Positions 17,812 to 24,569 of a stretch of DNA of 64,000 nt are shown here, piece by piece (positions within the stretch are counted from its first letter, which is position 1; every line of letters starts with the position of its first letter). The DNA comes from Paractinoplanes polyasparticus. Lineage in GTDB: Bacteria; Actinomycetota; Actinomycetes; Mycobacteriales; Micromonosporaceae. The notes below the pieces were generated by a model. The model searched no databases and was not told the DNA's origin. It was given only the letters and a program-made list of their open reading frames with translations. The position numbers and the translations under genes are program-made. The stretch is taken from the NCBI RefSeq assembly GCF_019710575.1, contig NZ_JAHWFK010000038.1, positions 1 through 64,000 on the forward strand. Direction: 5' to 3'.

Positions 17812-18771
17812 GTGATGACTCCGACGCAGCTGCGCGCCTACTCCGCCGTCGTCCGGCTGGGCTCGGTCAAACAGGCGGCGGCCCACCTGTCGGTCTCCGA
17901 GTCCGCGATCTCGCTGCACATCGGCCAGCTGCGGCGCGAGCTCGGCGATCAGCTCTTCTCCCGTACGGCGGCCGGGCTGGCCTTCACTCCCGGCGGCCTG
18001 CGACTGGCCAGCCGCGCGACCGAACTGCTCGGCCTGCAGGACATCACGGTGCTCGAAGTGAGCGCGGCCGGTCGCGGCCGCCGTCTGCTGCGGGTGGGCG
18101 CCTCGAGCCTGTTCGCCGAGCACGCGGCGCCCGGCCTGATCGAGCGCTTCGCCGCCCGCGCCGACGACCTCGATCTGGAACTCAGCGTCCGCGACCCCGG
18201 CTCGTTCGAGGCGCTGCTGCTGAGCCGCACGATCGACATCGCCATCGGCCCGCCGCCCGCGGTGCTCGATCCCGCGCTCACTGCCCGCCCGGTCATGAAC
18301 TACCGCGTCGTGGTCGTGACCGGGCCCGACAACCCGATCGTCCATCTGCGCCCGTCGGCCGCCCAGCTGCGCGACCAGACGTGGCTGCTCGGCCCGTCGG
18401 CCACCGCCGGCTCGGGCGCCATCCCCGACCTGCTGGCCCGGCTGGGCGTCCCCGAGGAACGCCAGCACATCTATCAGAGCAACGCCGCCGCCCTCGAGGA
18501 AGCCAAGCGCGGCAAGGGAGTGACCCCCGCCCTGTCGTTCGCCGTGGCCCCCGACATCCGCAACGGCAGCGTGATCCAGCTGCCCAGCCCGCACGCCGTC
18601 CTCGAGGCCGGCTGGCACGCCCTGACCCGCCTCGACCAGGGCGTCCCCTCCCCCGCCGCCGAGCTGTGCCGCTTCGCCTCCACCCCCCGAGCCATCCAGG
18701 CCATGATGCGCGGCGCCGGCGCCAAGGCCGGCCACTTCCGCCCGTCCGTCCACGTGACCCTCTGGAGCTGA
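17812..18771 (+). CDS. LysR-family transcriptional regulator
   Basis: Regulator of about 319 residues. The N-terminal helix-turn-helix is LRAYSAVVRLGSVKQAAAHL and SESAISLHIGQLRRELG, followed by LFSRTAAGLAFTPGGLRL. The periplasmic-binding-like effector domain spans about 95-300. The start is GTG at 17812 or ATG at 17815. It is divergent from the GntR-acdS pair across about 150 bases, but no obvious target operon lies beside it on the right. The effector is unknown. The regulator resembles CbbR/CysB-like proteins in overall layout only. Confidence 0.9.
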   Translation: MMTPTQLRAYSAVVRLGSVKQAAAHLSVSESAISLHIGQLRRELGDQLFSRTAAGLAFTPGGLRLASRATELLGLQDITVLEVSAAGRGRRLLRVGASSLFAEHAAPGLIERFAARADDLDLELSVRDPGSFEALLLSRTIDIAIGPPPAVLDPALTARPVMNYRVVVVTGPDNPIVHLRPSAAQLRDQTWLLGPSATAGSGAIPDLLARLGVPEERQHIYQSNAAALEEAKRGKGVTPALSFAVAPDIRNGSVIQLPSPHAVLEAGWHALTRLDQGVPSPAAELCRFASTPRAIQAMMRGAGAKAGHFRPSVHVTLWS

Positions 18772-18780
18772 CACGCCCGC

Positions 18781-19416
18781 TCAGCGACCGGCGACGGTAG
18801 GGATCAGGATGGGCAGATTGATGGCCAGGTGCAGGAGCATGCAGGCGATCAGGTTGCGGCGCCAGACGAACAGAACGTAGAGCGCCAGCGTGCCGGAGGC
18901 CTGGTAGAGCAGCCACGACGGCGAGAAGAAGACCAGGTGCGGCGCCACGAACAGCGGAACCGTGATCGCCAGGGCCGGCCAGGTGCGGCCGGTGAGCTCG
19001 GTGAGACGCTCGATCGGATAGCCGCGGTAGAGGACCTCCTCGAAGACTGCCGCCGAGAGGACGAGGGCGACCACCGCGAGGACGGGCATGGCAGTGATGG
19101 TGGCGGTTCCGTCGTCGTCCGGCGGGGGCCGGATGGTGCGGACCAGCCAGGCCCAGGCCATGTGGCAGCCGAAGAGGATGAGCGCCCACTCGAGATCTTT
19201 GCCGGTGGGCCGGACCAGGCGGATGGAATCCAGGCGCCGCCGCTCGACGCCATAGATGTAGGCGACGAGCAGGACGACCGCAAGGGCGTTCCAGAGGATC
19301 GAGGAAGCGGGGCCGGTGACACCGATGCCGGCATCGGCCGCTCGCGCCAGCGGGGGCAACCACATCGGGAGGTAGGCCAGAACCAGGCCGAGGGGGATCC
19401 TGGCCGCGGCTTTCAT
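18781..19416 (-). CDS. CPBP-family intramembrane glutamic protease
   Basis: Polytopic membrane protein of 211 residues with the three CPBP (Rce1/Abi) motifs: EEVLYRGYPIERL (EExxxR), FVAPHLVFF (FxxxH), and LLHLAINLP (HxxxN). Members cleave membrane peptides, and in bacteria they act in bacteriocin immunity or process prepeptides; some have no known substrate. The gene is divergent from a TetR regulator with a shared double palindrome, so it is the likely target of that repressor. Confidence 0.85.
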   Translation of the reverse strand: MKAAARIPLGLVLAYLPMWLPPLARAADAGIGVTGPASSILWNALAVVLLVAYIYGVERRRLDSIRLVRPTGKDLEWALILFGCHMAWAWLVRTIRPPPDDDGTATITAMPVLAVVALVLSAAVFEEVLYRGYPIERLTELTGRTWPALAITVPLFVAPHLVFFSPSWLLYQASGTLALYVLFVWRRNLIACMLLHLAINLPILIPTVAGR

Positions 19417-19420
19417 TTTG

Positions 19421-19451
19421 CTAGAGTAGCCGCTCTAGAGCGATCGCTCTA
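19421..19451. promoter_or_regulatory. Double palindromic TetR operator between divergent genes
   Basis: CTAGAG-N6-CTCTAG (19421-19438) overlaps the perfect palindrome TAGAGCGATCGCTCTA (19436-19451). The AGAG/CTCT cores are spaced 15 bases apart, suggesting binding of two TetR dimers. It lies 5 bases from the protease start codon and about 18 from the TetR start, so both genes would be repressed. Confidence 0.75.
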
Positions 19452-19468
19452 CTGGAAAGGAAACCACC

Positions 19469-20050
19469 ATGGGTCGCATCGTCGACGAGAGGCGTCACAC
19501 CGAACGGCGCGATGCCATCCTGAGCGAGGCTTACCGGCAGTTCGCGGTCTCGGGCTACGACCGCACCAGCACGGCGTCGATCTGTCGTGGCGCCGGCATC
19601 TCGTCGGGCACGTTCTTCCACTACTTCCCGACGAAGCTCGATGCCCTGGTCGGCGTGCTCACCGCCGGGCTGCAACAGACACGCCAGGCGCTGTCCCGGA
19701 TCGAGAGCGACGGCACCGGTCTGGGCGCAGTTCTCGCGTACGCGGGCAGCTTGCAAACCGAGATGGCCGACCCGCACTTCGGCGGTTTCGTCCACGCCGT
19801 CGCCGGCGTCGAACTGCTGCCCGAGGTGGCCGCAGTGCTCGACGACGAGTCCACGCTGATCAGGGCGTTCCTCGTCCGGCACCTTTCCGAGGCGTCCGCC
19901 CGTTCCGAGATCAGAACCGACGTCACGCCCGAACACCTGGCCCGGTATACACAGTGGCTCCTCGACGGCGCCGCCCAGCACGCCACCGCCCCCGACGCCC
20001 TGCTCGGCGACGCGGTCGAAGCCGTCCGCGCCCTCCTCATCCCGTCCTGA
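19469..20050 (+). CDS. TetR/AcrR-family regulator
   Basis: Regulator of 193 residues. The N-terminal helix-turn-helix is AILSEAYRQFAVSGYDRTST followed by ICRGAGISSGTFFHYFPTKL, the canonical TetR pattern. The ligand domain (about 65-190) has no recognised specificity. GGAAAGG precedes the ATG. The divergent CPBP protease gene and the double palindrome between them point to local control of that gene and of itself. Confidence 0.92.
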   Translation: MGRIVDERRHTERRDAILSEAYRQFAVSGYDRTSTASICRGAGISSGTFFHYFPTKLDALVGVLTAGLQQTRQALSRIESDGTGLGAVLAYAGSLQTEMADPHFGGFVHAVAGVELLPEVAAVLDDESTLIRAFLVRHLSEASARSEIRTDVTPEHLARYTQWLLDGAAQHATAPDALLGDAVEAVRALLIPS

Positions 20051-20072
20051 GCAGGCGTTGCGGGGCGGGGTG

Positions 20073-21341
20073 TCAGCGGCGTGGGGCGGGGGTGTTCAGG
20101 TGCTGGAGCAGGTGAGCGGCTCGGGTCAGGTCCTGGAACGTGGCTGCGGGGAGCAGGCGGTCGCAGTACGGCAGGGCTGCCGCCATGCCGGCGACCGTGG
20201 GGAGGAAGCCGGGAGCGCTCGCTCGTGGGTTCAGCCAGAGGATGCGGTGGGCTCGGCGGCGCAGGCGGGACATGGCGGCGTCCATCCGGGCCGGTGGGTC
20301 GCTGTCCCAGCCGTCGGAGGCGACTATCACCAGGGCGCCGCGCAGGGTGTTGCCGTGGTGGGAATCCAGGACTGCGGCGAGGTTGGTCGCGATCTTCGTG
20401 CCGCCGAAGCGGTCGGTCACCAGGGCGCCGGCTCGGGCGATGGCTTCTGCGGCTGAGGCGTGGCGCAGGGTGGGGGTCAGGCGGGTCAGGGTGGTGGCGA
20501 AGGCGAACACCTCGGCGTCGGCCACCAGGGTGAAGGCGCGCATGAGGTGCAGGTAGGCGGTCGCCTGGGCGCGCATGGATTCGCTCACGTCGCACAGCAG
20601 GACGGCTCGGCGGGGGCGGCGGACGGGACGTTCACGGACCAGCGCCACCGGCTCCCACGCGGTGCGGCGGGCGCGGGCGATCGTCGGGCGCAGGGCGATG
20701 CGGCGGCCGGCGGGGTCGGCCGCGTGGCGGCGGGTGCGACGGGTGGGCCAGCGGGTGAGGGTGGCTCGCAGGGCCTCGCCGAGCAGTTCCGTCTGGGTGG
20801 CGTCGAGGTCCTCGAAGGGGAGTTCGGCCAGGGCGGCCAGGGCGCTGGGTCGGCGTTCGGGCGTGTGCAGCGTCGCGTCGGTGGGGTCGGCCGGGGCCAC
20901 CGCCGGGGGCAGGGTCGCCCAGGGCAGGCCGCGGCCGTCGGCCGGCGGCTGGGTGTCGGCGGGGACGGGGACGTGTACGTCGTCCCGGCGAGCGGGGGTG
21001 TTGCCGGCTTGGCGGGTCAGGGGCAGGGGCGGGGCGTCGGCGAAGACCGCGGCGAACACCTCGTCGAAGACCGCCAGGTCGGGCTGGCGGCGGACCAGGG
21101 CTATCCGGGCCGTCCAGTAGAGCGTGTTCACCGAGAGGGGCGGGCTCACTTCGATCGCGTGGACGAAGTCGCCGGTCTCGGTGAGGCCGGTGGGCAGGCC
21201 GGCACGGCGCAGGCGGTCGACCAGGGCCACGGCGAGGGCGGCCCGGTCGGTGCCACGGAGCAGCACCGGCCGGGCCGGCGGCGGGCTTCCCGGGCCGGGG
21301 TGCCGGGGTGCCGCGCCGGAGGGAGGCTCAGCGCCGGCCAA
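20073..21341 (-). CDS. coxE: CoxE-like VWA-domain protein of the CO dehydrogenase cluster
   Basis: Protein of up to 422 residues with a C-terminal von Willebrand A domain. The MIDAS motif is LCDVSESM (DxSxS), with later residues in GGTKIATNLA and IVASDGWDSDPP. It matches CoxE proteins that act with the MoxR ATPase CoxD in inserting copper and sulfur into the CO dehydrogenase active site. The N-terminal half is Pro/Ala-rich. The start is uncertain: TTG at 21341 overlaps coxG by 14 bases, and GTG at 21266 is an alternative. It is the last gene of the cox operon. Confidence 0.87.
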   Translation of the reverse strand: MAGAEPPSGAAPRHPGPGSPPPARPVLLRGTDRAALAVALVDRLRRAGLPTGLTETGDFVHAIEVSPPLSVNTLYWTARIALVRRQPDLAVFDEVFAAVFADAPPLPLTRQAGNTPARRDDVHVPVPADTQPPADGRGLPWATLPPAVAPADPTDATLHTPERRPSALAALAELPFEDLDATQTELLGEALRATLTRWPTRRTRRHAADPAGRRIALRPTIARARRTAWEPVALVRERPVRRPRRAVLLCDVSESMRAQATAYLHLMRAFTLVADAEVFAFATTLTRLTPTLRHASAAEAIARAGALVTDRFGGTKIATNLAAVLDSHHGNTLRGALVIVASDGWDSDPPARMDAAMSRLRRRAHRILWLNPRASAPGFLPTVAGMAAALPYCDRLLPAATFQDLTRAAHLLQHLNTPAPRR

Positions 21342-22248
21342 GGAGCCACGCGATGACGGCGATGATGACGGCCACGACGACGCCGAGCGGGATCAGCCGC
21401 TTGTAGACCGAGCTGCCCGCCACGGCCAGCAGATCCAGCGCCTCGGGCTCGACGCCGGCGGCGGCCGGCGTCGTTGTCGGTGCGGGTGGCGTGGTGGTTG
21501 CGGGCGGAGCCGTGACCGCTGCCGGTTCCGTCGTCGTGGAGGCGGCCAAGGGCTCGCTGCCGGCGACCGCGGGGGTGGCCGGCTCGGCCGCGCCCGGATC
21601 GGCCGGAACGAGGTTCGCGGTGAGCGTCTCGGGGCTGGGAGCCTCGGCGCTGGGCCGCTGCCCGGGCACGCCGGGTGCCACTACCGCCGCCGTTCCCGGG
21701 GCAGTATCGACCGCGGCGGCCGAGGGGGCCTCCGTGGTGGGCGACGGGGCGGCCGGGGCGACCCCATTCGTCGACTCGGCCCGGGCGGGCGCGGCGGCGG
21801 GCTGGTCGGCGGCCAGTTTGGCTTCGAGGTTGGCCACGAACTGGGCCAGCAGCTTGTTGGAGATCTCCTTGATCATGCCGCTGCCGAACTGGGCCAGCTT
21901 GCCGCTGATCTTCAGGTCGGTGTCGACGGTGACGAGCGTGCTGTCGCCGGCGGGGGTCAGCGCCGCGGTGACCAGGGCCGCGGCGTTGCCGCCGGCCCGG
22001 GAGTCGCGGCCCTTGGCGTCGATCACCGCGCGGTACTTCTCGTCGTCCTTCTCGGTGAACTGGGCCGTGCCGGCGAAGTCGGAGATCACCGGGCCCACCT
22101 TCACCTTGACCTGGCCCCGGTAGACGTCGCCGTCGACCCCGGTCAGCTGGGCGCCGGGCAGGCACGGAGCGATCCCGGGAAGGTCGGTCAGCGCCTGCCA
22201 TGCGCGGTCGATCGGGGTGTGCACGGTGAACTCATTGGTGATCTTCAT
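21328..22248 (-). CDS. coxG: CoxG-like SRPBCC protein with membrane anchor
   Basis: Protein of 306 residues. Residues 1-145 form a CoxG/SRPBCC fold (MKITNEFTVHTPIDRAWQAL, PGIAPCLPGAQLTGVDGD, TDLKISGKLAQFGSGMI). A long Pro/Ala/Thr-rich linker (about 155-270) follows, and a C-terminal membrane helix (LIPLGVVVAVIIAVIAWLLG) ends in GRR. CoxG is thought to recruit CO dehydrogenase to the membrane for electron transfer, and the tail anchor fits that role. AGGAG precedes the ATG, which overlaps the coxD stop as ATGA. Confidence 0.9.
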   Translation of the reverse strand: MKITNEFTVHTPIDRAWQALTDLPGIAPCLPGAQLTGVDGDVYRGQVKVKVGPVISDFAGTAQFTEKDDEKYRAVIDAKGRDSRAGGNAAALVTAALTPAGDSTLVTVDTDLKISGKLAQFGSGMIKEISNKLLAQFVANLEAKLAADQPAAAPARAESTNGVAPAAPSPTTEAPSAAAVDTAPGTAAVVAPGVPGQRPSAEAPSPETLTANLVPADPGAAEPATPAVAGSEPLAASTTTEPAAVTAPPATTTPPAPTTTPAAAGVEPEALDLLAVAGSSVYKRLIPLGVVVAVIIAVIAWLLGRR

Positions 22249-23105
22249 GGGGTCTCCTGGTGGACGGCGAGAGCGACGGCGGCCCGGTCGTCGGGGGTCT
22301 TGGCGATCGTGCCGAGGGTGCCGATGACCGCGGCGTCGGTCAGGTCGGTGACGCCGAGCGCGGACAGGGCCGACACCCAGTCGATCGTCTCGGCCAGGCC
22401 GGGCGCCTTGTCGAGCTCGAGACCGCGTACGCGCCCGATGAACTCGGCGGCGCTGCGGATGAGCGGCTCCGTGGCCCCGGGCACGGACCGCCGGACGATC
22501 TCGGCGGCGCGGGCGGGGGCGGGGAATTCGATCCAGTGGTACAGGCATCGGCGGCGCAGAGCGTCGTGCAGGTCGCGGCTGCGGTTGGAGGTGAGCACCA
22601 CGACCGGCGGCCGCAGCGCGGTGAACGTGCCCAGTTCGGGCACGGTGATCGCGGCCTCGCCGAGGAACTCGAACAGCAACGCCTCGAACTCGTCGTCGGC
22701 CCGGTCGATCTCGTCGATGAGCAACACCGGCGGCGTCGGCCCGGCATGGCGTACGGCTCGGAGAATGGGCCTTTCCTGCAGGAACTCGGCGGTGAACAGG
22801 TCGGCGTCGGACAGCTTCTCCTGTTTGGCCTCGGCCAGCCTGATCGCGAGCAGCTGCCGCTGGTAGTTCCACTCGTAGAGGGCCTCCCCGGCGGTCAGCC
22901 CCTCGTAACACTGCAACCGGATGAACGGCGTCCGCAAGGCGAGCGCCAGCGCCTTGGCGGCAGCGGTCTTGCCGACGCCCGGCTCCCCTTCGAGCAGCAG
23001 CGGCTTGCCGAGCCGCAGCGCGAGGAACACCGCCATGGCCAGGCCGTCGTCGACCAGATAATCCACGGCGTCGAGCCGGGCCCGTACGTCGGACGCGTCC
23101 TTCAC
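22245..23105 (-). CDS. coxD: MoxR-family AAA ATPase CoxD
   Basis: AAA+ chaperone-like ATPase of 286 residues. Walker A is LEGEPGVGKTAAAKAL and Walker B is VLLIDEIDRADDEFEA. Sensor 1 is in VVLTSNRSRDLHDAL, and the arginine-finger region is in ALRRRCLYHWIEFP. In the CO dehydrogenase system CoxD unfolds the apo-enzyme so that the [CuSMoO2] centre can be completed. It is coupled by ATGA overlaps to both the upstream mocA-like gene and coxG. Confidence 0.92.
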   Translation of the reverse strand: MKDASDVRARLDAVDYLVDDGLAMAVFLALRLGKPLLLEGEPGVGKTAAAKALALALRTPFIRLQCYEGLTAGEALYEWNYQRQLLAIRLAEAKQEKLSDADLFTAEFLQERPILRAVRHAGPTPPVLLIDEIDRADDEFEALLFEFLGEAAITVPELGTFTALRPPVVVLTSNRSRDLHDALRRRCLYHWIEFPAPARAAEIVRRSVPGATEPLIRSAAEFIGRVRGLELDKAPGLAETIDWVSALSALGVTDLTDAAVIGTLGTIAKTPDDRAAVALAVHQETP

Positions 23106-23674
23106 CGAGCCTCACCGGCCAGCAGACGCGCGTAGTCCTCGCGCGTGTCCACGTCGATCGGCACCGGCCCGGACACCGGCACCTCGGTCACCGCGTACGC
23201 GCCGGAGTGCAGCAGCTTCCACACCGCCTTGTCGCCGTGCAGTTCCGTGAGGTCGCCGAACACGCTGCGGCGGAACAGGAAAGGATGCCCGAGCCCGTGG
23301 TCGTAGCGGCACACGGCGATCGGTGTCGGCGCGCCCAGCATTGCTTTCACCGACGAAGCGAGTACGCCGGGCTGGTCGCCGAGCAGCAGCACCAGCGAGC
23401 CACCCCGCACCCGCGGGATGGCCGACGACACCGAAGATCCACACCCCGATGAGTACAAAGGGTTCTCGATCACCGTGCAGCCGGCGAGATCGACCCGGTC
23501 GCGTACCTGTGCGGCCGACCCGCCGACGGTGACCAGCAACTGGTCGAAGCCGCAGGAGCGCGCAACGTCGAGGGTGGCGTCGAGCAAAGTACGGCCGTGG
23601 AAGGGAAGCAGTTGCTTGGCCTCCCCCAGCCGCAGCGAGCCGCCCGCCGCGAGCACCAGACCGGTGACACCCAT
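23102..23674 (-). CDS. Molybdopterin cytidylyltransferase-like protein (MocA type)
   Basis: Nucleotidyltransferase of 190 residues. The N-terminal signature LAAGGSLRLGEAKQLLPFHG matches the LAAGxSxRxGxxKQLLP of MocA/MobA proteins, and LLLGDQPGV is the metal/NTP-binding aspartate motif. CO dehydrogenase uses molybdopterin cytosine dinucleotide, so a CTP-dependent MocA role fits the context. CTP rather than GTP specificity is inferred. The start is close to the upstream xdhC stop, and the stop overlaps coxD. Confidence 0.85.
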   Translation of the reverse strand: MGVTGLVLAAGGSLRLGEAKQLLPFHGRTLLDATLDVARSCGFDQLLVTVGGSAAQVRDRVDLAGCTVIENPLYSSGCGSSVSSAIPRVRGGSLVLLLGDQPGVLASSVKAMLGAPTPIAVCRYDHGLGHPFLFRRSVFGDLTELHGDKAVWKLLHSGAYAVTEVPVSGPVPIDVDTREDYARLLAGEAR

Positions 23675-23677
23675 CGG

Positions 23678-24562
23678 CTAGCCCGCCACGAAGCTGTCGC
23701 GGCACCCCACCCGGCAGAACCAGTAGTCCTGCCCGTCGACGACAGCGTGCGGAGTGTCGTCGTCGATGAAGACGGTCATGCCGCAGACGGGGTCGATCGC
23801 TTGACGAGGCGGGCCCGCCGAGATCGTGACGAGTGCCGGCCCGGAGGTCGAAGGCATCGCAGCATCGGCGCGCAGCTCGCGGACGATCTCGGCCAGGATC
23901 GAGAGCGCGATCTCCTTGGGCGTACGGGCCCCGATGTCGATCCCGGCGTGTGGGCGCACCCGGGTCCGCTCGTCCGGGGTGAGCCCCATCCCGTCCAGCA
24001 CCACGGCGCCCCGCTTGTGGCTGGCCACCAGGGCCACGTACGGCACCCCGGCGTCCAGCGCTGCGCGGATCGCCCGCTCCTCGTCGCGCCCGAGCCCGGC
24101 CACCACCACGGCCACCGCCCCCTCGAAAGAGGCCGCCGGCGCCACTTCGAAATCCAGATACGAAGCCAGGTCGCCGACCGCGCGGGAGATCGGCGTGGTG
24201 CCCACCACCCCGAGCAGCGGCCTGGGAAGCACCGGGCGCAGGAAGATCTCGATCGCCCCGCCCGAATGGCACGGGTTGACCACGACCAGCGCCCCGGGCG
24301 ATTCCGGGAACTCCGCGTTGTCTTCCGGCAGCACGCGCAGCAGCACCGTGTTGCCGTCCTTCAGCGAGTCGAGCGCCGCCGCCCGTACGGAGCTCTCGGC
24401 GCACACCCCGCCCACGAACCCCTCGATGGAGCCGTCGTCGAGGATCACCGCGTCGTCGCCGGGCCGCGCCGAGGTCGGTTCCTGGGCGCGGACGACCGTC
24501 GCGTGCACGAACGGGCGGCGCGCCTGGGACAGGTCGGCGACGCGTTCAGCAACAGAAGACAT
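23678..24562 (-). CDS. XdhC/CoxF-family maturation protein fused to a YHS domain
   Basis: Protein of 294 residues. The N-terminal XdhC/CoxI domain has GSIEGFVGGVCAESSVR. A Rossmann-like XdhC C-terminal domain follows (LLGVVGTTPISRAVGDL, PYVALVASHKRG, ARTPKEIALSILAEIV). The last ~45 residues are a YHS domain (AIDPVCGMTVFIDDDTP then DYWFCRVGCRDSF), a small metal-binding module found in copper ATPases and oxygenases. XdhC proteins deliver sulfurated cofactor to molybdenum hydroxylases. A metal-binding tail is notable next to a Mo/Cu enzyme. The ATG at 24562 follows GAGGTG, which overlaps the coxL stop region. Confidence 0.88.
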   Translation of the reverse strand: MSSVAERVADLSQARRPFVHATVVRAQEPTSARPGDDAVILDDGSIEGFVGGVCAESSVRAAALDSLKDGNTVLLRVLPEDNAEFPESPGALVVVNPCHSGGAIEIFLRPVLPRPLLGVVGTTPISRAVGDLASYLDFEVAPAASFEGAVAVVVAGLGRDEERAIRAALDAGVPYVALVASHKRGAVVLDGMGLTPDERTRVRPHAGIDIGARTPKEIALSILAEIVRELRADAAMPSTSGPALVTISAGPPRQAIDPVCGMTVFIDDDTPHAVVDGQDYWFCRVGCRDSFVAG

Positions 24563-24569
24563 GAGCACC

